This document shows, piece after piece, positions 47,031 to 54,780 of a stretch of 64,000 nucleotides of DNA. The DNA is from Candidatus Uhrbacteria bacterium (lineage in GTDB: Bacteria; Patescibacteriota; Patescibacteriia; 2-12-FULL-60-25): positions 25,658 through 89,657 of the forward strand of contig RHKK01000003.1 of the NCBI GenBank assembly GCA_008363075.1, given 5' to 3'. A program made the translations under genes and the position numbers. The notes under the pieces were generated by a model. It did no database searches. It worked only from the letters and a program-made list of their open reading frames with translations, and had not been told where the DNA came from. Position 1 is the stretch's first letter. Each line of letters opens with the position of its first letter.

Positions 47031-47050
47031 TAGCCAAAATAATTTTGCTA
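47031..47050. promoter_or_regulatory. Second TAGCC palindrome next to the promoter
   Basis: TAGCCAAAATAATTTTGCTA, a near-palindrome ending 30 bp before the -35 box, a usual activator or UP-element position. Confidence 0.5.
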
Positions 47051-47079
47051 AAACAAAACAAAAATAGTGTTTCACAATC

Positions 47080-47108
47080 TTGACAAAAGTAATAAATTAT
47101 GCTATAGT
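47080..47108 (+). promoter_or_regulatory. Consensus promoter of the lipoprotein operon
   Basis: TTGACA (47080-47085), 17-bp spacer, TATAGT (47103-47108). Best promoter match in the window; next strong terminator is at 56823. Confidence 0.85.
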
Positions 47109-47268
47109 GTATTTGTTGAAATGATGAGATGGGCGGACCGTCACAACTGAAGATTCTTGGCCAAAAAACGTGAAATCTTCGCGCTTTTCGGCCAACTCCT
47201 CACGATCGGTTTCGTGGGGAGGCCAATAACGGCACAAGTGTCTGATCCAGTTGATCCGGGAGAGCATC

Positions 47269-47592
47269 ATGAACACCACCTTCAACGCCATCTTCGCCCT
47301 GGTCGCCGTCGCCGTCATCACCGTGGTCCTCGCGATCCCCGCGCGCGCCTCGGCCCCGGGCCTCACGGTCCGGATCGTCGATCGTTCGGCGGTCGAGGCC
47401 TCGATCGGCTCGTGCCCCTCGGGGTACCAGCTCCGTGACGCCGGCAACAGCGGCTCCTCGCTCGTTCCCTTCCGGGGCGGCGAGGCCACGCTCTCGCAGC
47501 GCGTCGGCAGCGCCACGGTCACGCCGCAGTTCTACTGCGCCGGCGAGCGACTCGGCTTCCCCCACGCGGGCGTCGAGATCGAGATGCGCTGA
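47269..47592 (+). CDS. Small secreted protein, 107 aa
   Basis: First gene of the operon, SD GGGAG before ATG. A Sec signal peptide (MNTTFNAIFALVAVAVITVV, cleavage likely after ARA near residue 27) and a mature domain of about 80 residues with two cysteines (IGSCPSGYQL, PQFYCAGERLG), perhaps one disulfide. No recognised family. Confidence 0.65.
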   Translation: MNTTFNAIFALVAVAVITVVLAIPARASAPGLTVRIVDRSAVEASIGSCPSGYQLRDAGNSGSSLVPFRGGEATLSQRVGSATVTPQFYCAGERLGFPHAGVEIEMR

Positions 47593-47607
47593 ACATCAAC
47601 TGCTACG

Positions 47608-47645
47608 CTCTTTCACCCTCGTGGTGAAACTCACACACGAGGCTG
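47608..47645 (+). repeat. Intergenic hairpin repeat, copy 1
   Basis: TTTCACCCTCGTGGTGAAAC with following CACACACGAGG, a hairpin shared with 48371-48408 after the next gene. Likely processing or pausing hairpin. Confidence 0.7.
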
Positions 47646-47773
47646 CCCCGGTTCGCATCTGCGACGCCGGGGCTCCCTCACAGGTTCTCGTGCAAACGAG
47701 CATCTGTGCCGGGAGTAGACATCCTGGTGCCACATGTTTGATCTCCGCGAGCCGGAGGTCGGGAGAATGTACC

Positions 47774-48367
47774 GTGTACCGTCACATCTTCGTCACGTTC
47801 GCATTCGTGATTCTCGCATTCAAGCTCGTCGGCTGTGCCTTCGAGGTCCCGGCTCCGGCCGAGACCGACGTCGCCGCGGCCGGGGAGACCGGCTCGCTGT
47901 CGATCATCCCGGGCAACATGTCCGAGACGACGCGCGAGCCCGGCACGCTCCGGGGCGTGCTCATGACCGCGCGGATCCGCAACACGACCGCGCACCCGAT
48001 CGAGTTCAGCCTGCCGCCGACGTCCTTCCACGGTCGTCTCGACACCGCACTCAGCTCCACGTTCCGCTGCGTCGCCTACGACGACGGCAACGGGACGGTG
48101 CTCGGCACCGTCGACGGCGAGCTCAACGCGGGCGCCGTGGACTACGTCGCCTACGACGAGGTCGTGCGGCTCGGGCCGGGCGACGAGATGGAGCTCGTGC
48201 TTCGCGCGAACATCCTGGCGGACGCCGACAACTCGGTCGTCGTCGGGATGGGGGACGCGGGCCAGTTCCTCCTCGACGCGCGTTTCGCCGACACCGGCGA
48301 GTTCGTCCCCATGGATCGCATCCGCGGGAACGAATCGATCGCGCGCCACATCACGATCGAACAATGA
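47774..48367 (+). CDS. Lipoprotein, 197 aa, GTG start
   Basis: GTG start with GGGAG eight to nine bases upstream. Lipobox LVGC (Cys near 19). The mature domain is a beta sandwich-like sequence (LRGVLMTARIRNTTAHPIEF, then GDEMELVLRANILADAD), similar to DUF4352/Ig-like accessory folds but not assignable. In the operon between the first small secreted protein and a membrane protein. Confidence 0.65.
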   Translation: MYRHIFVTFAFVILAFKLVGCAFEVPAPAETDVAAAGETGSLSIIPGNMSETTREPGTLRGVLMTARIRNTTAHPIEFSLPPTSFHGRLDTALSSTFRCVAYDDGNGTVLGTVDGELNAGAVDYVAYDEVVRLGPGDEMELVLRANILADADNSVVVGMGDAGQFLLDARFADTGEFVPMDRIRGNESIARHITIEQ

Positions 48368-48370
48368 TCG

Positions 48371-48408
48371 CTCCTTCACCCTCGTGGTGAAACTCACACA
48401 CGAGGCTG
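48371..48408 (+). repeat. Intergenic hairpin repeat, copy 2
   Basis: Near-identical to 47608-47645: CACCCTCGTGGTG hairpin plus CACACACGAGGCTGC. Confidence 0.7.
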
Positions 48409-48523
48409 CGCGTCGCTTCTCGCGATGCGCTCCCTCTCGGGAGTCCGATCCAGATCGGAACTCCGAGCCGGGAGATATCGAACGGCTGGTAAGATAATAC
48501 TGCCGCAAGGCGGGAGGTGCTCT

Positions 48524-48985
48524 TTGGACACGAAGATGCTCATCACGGCCGGGATCCTGATCCTCGTGGTCGCCCTCGGTCTCGGGTCGCTGCTCTACGT
48601 CACTCACAAGATGTTGAGCCCCGTGCTTGACAAGGTCCGCTACTGGCTCGCCGAAGGATGCCAGTCGGCGAGCCTCGCGCTGAGCTCGCGCGTGCGGTAC
48701 GTGGCCTGCATGGACTTGATGCGTCAGGCTCCGAACGGACCATATCGTCAGCACGAGATCCTCTGCGGCAATCTCCTGGAGAACATAGAGATTCATGCGG
48801 AACGATACGCCAATCATGCGGCCCGAGCCGTTCGGATGCTCGGCTGTGCGTTCGCATCCGTCGCATTGGTGGTTGCTGGCGTACTCGTGATGAACGAGTT
48901 GATCACGCCGAGCACCGGTCTGTTGGCGAAGGGCGTACTTCTGTTCGGCTTCGCCCGAATCTCATATCGTTTGATGATGGCGTGA
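48524..48985 (+). CDS. Membrane protein, 153 aa, TTG start
   Basis: TTG preceded by GGGAGGT with six-base spacing; an ATG four codons on is the alternative. Hydrophobic helices at about 6-28 (ITAGILILVVALGLGSLLY), 98-120 (AFASVALVVAGVLVMNELI) and 125-150. The middle segment is helical with Cys residues. No family recognised. Confidence 0.6.
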   Translation: MDTKMLITAGILILVVALGLGSLLYVTHKMLSPVLDKVRYWLAEGCQSASLALSSRVRYVACMDLMRQAPNGPYRQHEILCGNLLENIEIHAERYANHAARAVRMLGCAFASVALVVAGVLVMNELITPSTGLLAKGVLLFGFARISYRLMMA

Positions 48986-49154
48986 GTAGCCGCACGGGTC
49001 CGCAGGTCCCCGCTCCGACCTGCATCGGCTGACGAATACTTCGTCGGCCTCGAACTCGGGATCGTCATCGCAAGGTGGCGGCACCGACAACGAACGACCC
49101 GGTTCTCCGGGTCACAACCGCTCCCTCAAAAGAGCAGAGAAAGGAGGATACGTA

Positions 49155-51038
49155 ATGCGTATCCTTTTCGCGTGTCTGATGATGTCCGCGATGGTCGCGG
49201 GCTGCTACGAGCACCACGGCCTCGATGGCATGGAGCCCCCGCCCGTTCCGATGGGCGACGCGGGCTTCTCGATGCCGACCGACGATGCGGGCTTGCCCGT
49301 GATCGACGGCGGTCCGATGGTCGAGCCGGATGCGGACGTTCCGTCCGAACCCGTGCTCGTCGTCGATCCGTTCTACAGCGGGTGGCGCACGCCGCCCGCC
49401 CGGCAGGACATGGGCACGGCAGACATCCGTGTCACCGCTCTCCGGGATGTGGAGTGGGACGGCGGGATCTGGTTCCAGATCTCCACCGAGACCCCCGGCT
49501 GCATGGTGCGCGGCTCAGCCGGTACGGAGTACTTCCGCGACCTCAAGGTTCGGAATACCGACACCGGCGAGACGATGATGGGCCCCGTGTCCATTCCCGG
49601 CACGGAGCCGCCGGGTTCCATCGCCACCGGATTCTTCCGGATCGGCGAAGGCGACGTGCGGCGCATCTCTGCCGGCACTACGCTGCGCTTCGCGGTGACC
49701 ATGGATCTTTCGAGTGCGGAAGACGCGCCCGGAGAGTTCATGGGTTGCACCTACGCGGTCCACACGGGCGCGGGCACGATCATTGATCCGTCCGCCGTCC
49801 GACTCGTCGGCGGCGAGCGGCTTCGTTCCGATCAGATCGGCGGCGACAACGAGGCCTCTTACAGCGGCTTCACGGTCGACGTGGCGATCCCGGAGTTCGA
49901 CATCAGGGCGGACAATCTTCGCTCGTCGACGATTCTCGTCGCGGGTGGAGACGTCTGGCAGAACGTGGCGCAATACCGCGTCGGGCCGGACGAGTCGATC
50001 GCGAGCTTCATCCTCAACCTGGATGGAGACGCGGCCGACATCCGAGAGGTCGCGATCGCGGCCGATGGATACGTCCTGGGTACCGGACGATTCCCTTCGG
50101 GGAGCCGTCCCGTGACCGGCATCCGCCCGAGCGAACCGTTCGTCACGCCTTCGGACTCGTCCCGCATCTTCCAGGTGTGGGTGAAGATTCCGGAGCTACT
50201 GTCGAATGCGGCCACGATGGGCGTTCGCGACGGGGTTCCGATTTCGGGAGACTTCTTCCGCGTCGGCATCAGCGGCGTGGAGCGCTACATCGGTTCGGCC
50301 CTCGTCACGAGCGGCTTCGATCCGATCTACGGCAACGAGTTCGTGATCCGAAAGTCGCGTCCGACGTTCACGCGCCAGACGCTCTCGACCACCACGATCG
50401 TGAACGGCACGGACCAGGACCTCTACCGGTTCCAGGTCAGCGCCGATGCGGCGGGGTCAATCTCCCTCTCGCAGATATCGATGCAGGTCCTGGTTCACAC
50501 CAGGTCCGGCTACGGCGAGGTCTGTAACATGCGTCTCCGACGCGGTTTCACCGATCTGCCGCCCGATTCCTACACGATTATCGCCCTCGAGGTGGATCGT
50601 TCCGGAAGCGGGGCGGTGTACGAGTCGCCCTGCGTCTACGGTAGAGCGGGTTCCGGTCGCGTGATCATTCGGTTTACCGACGAGGAGATCGTTTCCGGAA
50701 GCGGGAATAGCTACACCCTGCACGGGACGGTCAATGGCTTCGAGGCAGGCGACTCGATCGATGTCTCCTTCGGCGAGCCCGGGGGAGTCGTTCGACCGGA
50801 TAACGTGATCGTGACCGGGTACATCGTGCCAAACACCCACGTTTCGGCGATTGACGTTTCGCCCTATGGCATGCCGGACACGGCTCCCGTTTGGTCGCGC
50901 ATCGGGGCGAGCATCATCTGGTCCGATCTCTCCGAGGTACCTCATGGCGCGATGTTCGGTAGAGACGGCGGAAGCCGAGACTGGACCAACGGGTACCTCA
51001 TCGAAGACCTGACCCAGACGCAGACGCTCTCGCGCTAG
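49155..51038 (+). CDS. Large surface lipoprotein, 627 aa
   Basis: SD AAGGAGG before ATG. Lipobox VAGC (Cys near 17) followed by an Asp/Pro/Gly linker (MPTDDAGLPVIDGGPMVEPD). Several beta-rich modules follow: VDVAIPEFDIRADNLRSST near 240-260, and two modules of the type TTIVNGTDQDLYRFQVSAD / GSISLSQISMQVLVHT and VNGFEAGDSIDVSF. This last type resembles extracellular repeat modules common in CPR surface proteins. Ends RDWTNGYLIEDL, as does the 472-aa lipoprotein downstream (RDWTDGFMQVDT), so the two share a C-terminal module. Confidence 0.7.
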   Translation: MRILFACLMMSAMVAGCYEHHGLDGMEPPPVPMGDAGFSMPTDDAGLPVIDGGPMVEPDADVPSEPVLVVDPFYSGWRTPPARQDMGTADIRVTALRDVEWDGGIWFQISTETPGCMVRGSAGTEYFRDLKVRNTDTGETMMGPVSIPGTEPPGSIATGFFRIGEGDVRRISAGTTLRFAVTMDLSSAEDAPGEFMGCTYAVHTGAGTIIDPSAVRLVGGERLRSDQIGGDNEASYSGFTVDVAIPEFDIRADNLRSSTILVAGGDVWQNVAQYRVGPDESIASFILNLDGDAADIREVAIAADGYVLGTGRFPSGSRPVTGIRPSEPFVTPSDSSRIFQVWVKIPELLSNAATMGVRDGVPISGDFFRVGISGVERYIGSALVTSGFDPIYGNEFVIRKSRPTFTRQTLSTTTIVNGTDQDLYRFQVSADAAGSISLSQISMQVLVHTRSGYGEVCNMRLRRGFTDLPPDSYTIIALEVDRSGSGAVYESPCVYGRAGSGRVIIRFTDEEIVSGSGNSYTLHGTVNGFEAGDSIDVSFGEPGGVVRPDNVIVTGYIVPNTHVSAIDVSPYGMPDTAPVWSRIGASIIWSDLSEVPHGAMFGRDGGSRDWTNGYLIEDLTQTQTLSR

Positions 51039-51149
51039 CACGGTTCGCACGACCTACAACGTGCAGGGTCGCCGATCCCCCTGATCGGCACTCTTCCTGG
51101 GAGTCTCACGGCGCATTGTCGTGTGAACCCAAGGCTGGAGGATACGCAA

Positions 51150-51368
51150 ATGACCAGGAAGTCCTGGGAGGACATCGGAGTCAAGGATCTCCGCGAGCGA
51201 TTGTGCGAGGTCGTCGGCACGACGGTGACGGACATCACGGTCGCCGCTGGAAGCCTGATCATCTCGTTCAGTAACGGCAAGGAGCTCGTGCTGTTCCATG
51301 CCGATTATGAGAACATGATCGCGTCGTACGACGGGCTGGAAGTCGATCTCAACGCCCCGCGGCGCTGA
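51150..51368 (+). CDS. Small cytoplasmic protein, 72 aa
   Basis: Starts MTRKSWEDIGVKDLRERLCE, SD GGAGG eight bases upstream. Alpha/beta: DITVAAGSLIISFSNGKELV then ENMIASYDGLEVDLN. No signal peptide, unlike its neighbours. Could be a regulator or chaperone of the operon's products; no family recognised. Confidence 0.6.
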   Translation: MTRKSWEDIGVKDLRERLCEVVGTTVTDITVAAGSLIISFSNGKELVLFHADYENMIASYDGLEVDLNAPRR

Positions 51369-51433
51369 CGCATCAACGCCGCTCCTGCTGCCCCACGTAG
51401 CACTTCTTGCATCGTGGGGTCGCTCCACTCGCG

Positions 51434-51485
51434 CATCGTCTCAACGGTGTGCGGGTAGGGCGAAACGGTTCGCACTATTCGACAA
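51434..51485 (+). repeat. Conserved pre-SD hairpin element, copy A
   Basis: CATCGTCTCAACGGTGTGC, then GGGTAGGGCGAA-ACGG-TTCGCACTATTCG: hairpin GCGAA/TTCGC. 52 bases identical to copy B (52155); about 17 bases before the next start codon's SD region. Confidence 0.9.
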
Positions 51486-51502
51486 TGGAAAGGAGATACG
51501 CC

Positions 51503-52054
51503 ATGCGTTCTCTCTTCGTGTTCTTCTTCACGTGCTTCGTCATCGGTTGCGCGACGTCTTCGGTGACGCAGAGCGAGGCCGACTTCGGTCGCGTCGGCGA
51601 ACCCTTCGGCAGCGAGACGGGTTACCGGGACGATCCCGTGGAGGCCTGTCTCGACGTCCGGCCCGCCACGCCCGAGGAGCATCTCGCGTCGTGGCGCAGT
51701 ACCCTGCGGGAATACGGGCGGCGTCCAGAGGTCGAGCCCATGTCCCAAGAGGAGCGTCTCATGTACCACTTCATGGAACCGGCGCGCGCCTATGCCGAGG
51801 CCATGCCGCACGTCATCGCAAGTGGTGATCGCGGAACGGCCTGCCACGCGCTCTTCATCACGCACAACATCTCGTGCGGTATGTGTCAGCTGCAGAGTCT
51901 TCGGACGCGCGCAATCCTGCGCTGCTATTTGGACGAGCTGTCCGAGCTCTGCACGGAGGGTTACGGCGATCGCTTCCCCGAGCTAGCCGAGCGTGCAAGG
52001 TTCTGCCTGTATGAGAGAGGCTGCGAGAGCATGGAGGGCGAGTACCGCCCGTGA
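51503..52054 (+). CDS. Lipoprotein, 183 aa
   Basis: SD AAGGAG seven bases before ATG. Signal peptide MRSLFVFFFTCFVIGC ends in lipobox VIGC. Mature part helical with a Cys-rich end (CHALFITHNISCGMCQLQ, ILRCYLDELSELC, RFCLYERGCESM) likely disulfide-bonded. No family recognised. Confidence 0.65.
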   Translation: MRSLFVFFFTCFVIGCATSSVTQSEADFGRVGEPFGSETGYRDDPVEACLDVRPATPEEHLASWRSTLREYGRRPEVEPMSQEERLMYHFMEPARAYAEAMPHVIASGDRGTACHALFITHNISCGMCQLQSLRTRAILRCYLDELSELCTEGYGDRFPELAERARFCLYERGCESMEGEYRP

Positions 52055-52154
52055 AAGGCCGCGTCGCATCTTCCAACAGGTCTGGCCGGAGTGCCTCTGA
52101 ACTCCGACCTGACCGACGAAACTCTTCGAGTGTCGTCGGTCGCCTCATCCCTCA

Positions 52155-52206
52155 CATCGTCTCAACGGTGTGCGGGTAGGGCGAAACGGTTCGCACTATT
52201 CGACAA
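52155..52206 (+). repeat. Conserved pre-SD hairpin element, copy B
   Basis: Identical over 52 bases to copy A; preceded by a gene-specific hairpin GACCGACGA ... TCGTCGGTC. Confidence 0.9.
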
Positions 52207-52224
52207 CAAAAAAAGGAGGTGGCC

Positions 52225-52689
52225 ATGCGCCACTTCATCGCGTTCTCGCTCGTTGCGCTCTTCGCCGTCGGTTGCGCGGGGTACGAGGTCGGCTCCGTCG
52301 AGGAGTCGCTCACGGTGACGTACGACGCGGGCGAGTGGCCCGCGCGCATGATCCGCATCACCTCGTGTGATGCGGAGACGGGCGTCTGCGACGTCGACGA
52401 GCCCGAAGGCTGCCGACTCACGGACCTCTCGTCCGTGCGTGGCGATCTGACGGGCCACGTCTGCGACTTCCCGGTCGCGGAGGGCGAGCCTCTCGCCTTC
52501 AACGTGCAACTCGAACTCCGCATCTTCGAGGTCGAGACGGACAGCATCCTCATCTGGGGTTGCGATCCGCGCCCAGAGATCCGAGAGAACCTCGGTGAGG
52601 TGCATGTCTATCGGAACGGAGTACTCGTCGAGCACTCGCTCGATCTGTACGGCGAGTACTGCAACTACCTCGTGGGAGACGCGCGATGA
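52225..52689 (+). CDS. Lipoprotein, 154 aa
   Basis: SD AAAGGAGG five bases before ATG. Lipobox FAVGC (Cys near 17). Mature domain has six cysteines (ITSCDAETGVCDVDEPEGC, GHVCDFPV, IWGCDPRPE, EYCNYLV) and beta character. The stop overlaps the next start (ATGA), so it is coupled to the small membrane protein that follows. Confidence 0.65.
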   Translation: MRHFIAFSLVALFAVGCAGYEVGSVEESLTVTYDAGEWPARMIRITSCDAETGVCDVDEPEGCRLTDLSSVRGDLTGHVCDFPVAEGEPLAFNVQLELRIFEVETDSILIWGCDPRPEIRENLGEVHVYRNGVLVEHSLDLYGEYCNYLVGDAR

Positions 52690-52964
52690 AGAATCGCAAG
52701 GTCTCGCGTCCGGCTCACGCTCGTCCGGCGGCGCCGAAGAACGTGCGCGTCGCGACGCGGCGAGCGGAGGCCGACCGCTTCACGTTCTGGATGTCCCTCG
52801 CGATCGTGGCGGCCAGCGCCTCGACCGCGCCTCTCTATGTGAGGCTCTTCCTCACCGACGCGCTGCGCTTCGAGGCGGTGGCGCTCTGGGCGATGGTCGC
52901 CGGCCTCGCGGCCGCGCTGGCCGCCACGAAGGCATGCGACGCCTGGAACAAGCTCTTCCGCTGA
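52686..52964 (+). CDS. Small membrane protein, 92 aa
   Basis: ATGA overlap with the lipoprotein gene. Basic N-terminus (residues 1-30), two hydrophobic helices (about 34-56, MSLAIVAASASTAPLYVRLF, and 64-84, AVALWAMVAGLAAALAATK). Probably anchors or partners the coupled lipoprotein; no family recognised. Confidence 0.6.
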   Translation: MKNRKVSRPAHARPAAPKNVRVATRRAEADRFTFWMSLAIVAASASTAPLYVRLFLTDALRFEAVALWAMVAGLAAALAATKACDAWNKLFR

Positions 52965-53037
52965 ACCCTCAACATCTTCACTGACCCGTCCCGTAACATC
53001 CGCATCGCGGATCACGGAACGGGTCGCCTAACCTCGA

Positions 53038-53090
53038 CATCATATATTATGGTGTCAGGGTAGGGCGAATCGTTCGCACTACTTCAAAAT
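53038..53090 (+). repeat. Conserved pre-SD hairpin element, copy C
   Basis: Variant form: CATC-N9-GGTGTCAGGGTAGGGCGAA, loop TCG, TTCGCACTAC. The GCGAA/TTCGC stem is kept while the loop differs from A and B. Followed by the 44-nt hairpin at 53095. Confidence 0.85.
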
Positions 53091-53094
53091 TCAA

Positions 53095-53138
53095 CCCGGT
53101 CACCCCGTCATTCGACGGGACAGATCCGACCGGGCAAG
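53095..53138 (+). repeat. 44-nt hairpin shared with 9033 and 54723
   Basis: CCCGGTC/GACCGGG outer stem, CCCGTC/GACGGG inner stem; ends 14 bases before the start codon, next to the SD. Confidence 0.85.
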
Positions 53139-53152
53139 GAAAGGGGGTTGCC

Positions 53153-54571
53153 ATGCGCAGCTTCTTCTCGTTCTCGTTCCTGTTCGTGCTCCTGAACGGC
53201 TGCTACCTCTCGCACGGTCGGGAGGACGCGCCTCTGCCCGTCCCCGTGGACGACGCGGGCTCGATGGTCGAAACGGACGCGGGCTCGGTGATGACGGCGG
53301 ATGCCGGCACGCCGAGAAGCGACGCTGGCGGTGACGCCGGTTCCGACGCTTTCATCCCGTTCGACGGTGATGCGGGAGCGGGTCGGATCCTCGTATCGAC
53401 GACGCTCGATTACGTCAGGAGCGCGCGGCCCGCCATCGCCCAGCCCGGTTATCGCAACCGGATGGACCAGCGCGAGCTGTGTAACTCGGCCGACGAGGAT
53501 GTCCTGCTCTCTTCGCTCGATCTACGCTATGCGGATCCGCTTACGCGCACGCAACACGTGACGCTCGAGAGCGGCGGACGCATCCTTGGTCGTCAAGACG
53601 GGGCTCCGGTTGCGATCAGCGCCGCGTTCCCGCTCGACGCGTCGCTCATCATTCCCGCGCACGGCTGCGTCATCTTCGACCTCATGGCTGAAATTGTGGG
53701 GATGCGGTCTTGGGTGGACGAGCCGTCTCCCGTCGGGACGACTCATTCCGGTGACGCGGCTTTCATCGTGTGGGAGAGTGCGTGCATGGCGGAACGCTTG
53801 TGTACGTATGTCGGCGAGGCTCACGGCGAGACAAGCGGTATGCCGTATCTTCTCGTCGGCATGGATATTTATCCGGTCGCTGGCAGGCTGTATCGGCCCG
53901 TGCGCGCGAGCGCAATCATCTTCGACGTGACGATGTTTCATGCCACGGCACGGAATCCGCACGACCTCACCTTAATCGCATTCGATGCGGTCGCGTATGG
54001 GGCCACGGCCGGCTTCCTGCGAGTTTCCGCGATCGTAAACGCGGAGGCCGATGCTCTCGCAGAAGTGTGGCTCGTCATGGACGGTCATCGCCTTTCTCCG
54101 GAGCAAGTGAGCGTCGATGCGGTCTGGATGGGCGATGCGTACGGAACCCTCTATCTTTTCACGCTTCGCGAGGAGCGTGTGCTAGAAGTGGGCTCCGGAC
54201 GATCCGAGTCCGAGCCGGCCCGTCTGGAAGTGCACGCATCGCTGTCGCGCCCAACGGAGACGCGCTCGTTTGCTGCAAGGCTCATCGCGACGGGGCTTGC
54301 AGGTCTCCGTCACGATCCCTTTGGCGAGCCGTTGCTCACCGGTACGCTCGCCGATGCGGATCTCTCCTACGATCTGGTCGGGGGAACGATCACGTTTCCC
54401 GGACCCGCCATCACGCGCGCCTTCGGGCGCTACGCGGGTGAGACGGAGAGCGCGATGTGGCTCACGAGTGATCACAGTGAGCCCGACCACGGTCTCGCGA
54501 GTCGAGACTGGACGGACGGGTTCATGCAAGTGGACACCTCCGACATCTGGAACACGAGCTACGTTCCTTGA
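53153..54571 (+). CDS. Asp/Ala-rich surface lipoprotein, 472 aa
   Basis: Starts MRSFFSFSFLFVLLNGCYLS; the Cys of LNGC is the lipid anchor. A 50-residue Asp/Ala/Gly linker (VDDAGSMVETDAGSVMTADA and further) leads to beta-rich modules. The N-terminal CYLSHGREDAP is shared with the next gene product, so their signal regions are duplicated. C-terminal RDWTDGFMQVDT matches the 627-aa lipoprotein. No enzymatic motif seen; probably a surface structural or adhesion protein. Confidence 0.7.
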   Translation: MRSFFSFSFLFVLLNGCYLSHGREDAPLPVPVDDAGSMVETDAGSVMTADAGTPRSDAGGDAGSDAFIPFDGDAGAGRILVSTTLDYVRSARPAIAQPGYRNRMDQRELCNSADEDVLLSSLDLRYADPLTRTQHVTLESGGRILGRQDGAPVAISAAFPLDASLIIPAHGCVIFDLMAEIVGMRSWVDEPSPVGTTHSGDAAFIVWESACMAERLCTYVGEAHGETSGMPYLLVGMDIYPVAGRLYRPVRASAIIFDVTMFHATARNPHDLTLIAFDAVAYGATAGFLRVSAIVNAEADALAEVWLVMDGHRLSPEQVSVDAVWMGDAYGTLYLFTLREERVLEVGSGRSESEPARLEVHASLSRPTETRSFAARLIATGLAGLRHDPFGEPLLTGTLADADLSYDLVGGTITFPGPAITRAFGRYAGETESAMWLTSDHSEPDHGLASRDWTDGFMQVDTSDIWNTSYVP

Positions 54572-54664
54572 ACCGATGAAGGTTCACAAGGTCTGCCGGA
54601 TACCTCCGAATTCTGGCCCAGCCCCACGAAACTCCTTGAGCGTAGTGGGGTCGCTTCACCCCGA

Positions 54665-54717
54665 CATCATCTACAATGGTGTCAGGGTAGGGCGAATCGT
54701 TCGCACTACTTTCACAA
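54665..54717 (+). repeat. Conserved pre-SD hairpin element, copy D
   Basis: As copy C (GGTGTCAGGGTAGGGCGAA, TCG loop, TTCGCACTAC), preceded by a gene-specific GCCCCACGA ... GTGGGGT hairpin. Confidence 0.85.
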
Positions 54718-54722
54718 TTCAA

Positions 54723-54766
54723 CCCGGTCACCCCGTCATTCGACGGGACAGGTCCGACCGGGCAAG
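54723..54766 (+). repeat. 44-nt hairpin shared with 9033 and 53095
   Basis: Same outer and inner stems; the whole 54665-54780 upstream region is nearly a duplicate of 53038-53152. Confidence 0.85.
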
Positions 54767-54780
54767 GAAAGGGGGTTGCC

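Larger units (their letters stand above)
46635..47268. other. Structured and AT-rich upstream region of the lipoprotein operon
   Basis: 46690-46770 has a large inverted repeat (GGATGCCTG/CAGGCATCC). 46830-46860 has a hairpin GCAGGGAGGGTGA/TCACCTTCCCTGC. 46930-47070 is AT-rich with TAGCC palindromes, followed by the operon promoter. The transcribed leader (47115-47268) holds GGCCAA/TTGGCC-type elements. No gene is supported. Confidence 0.6.
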
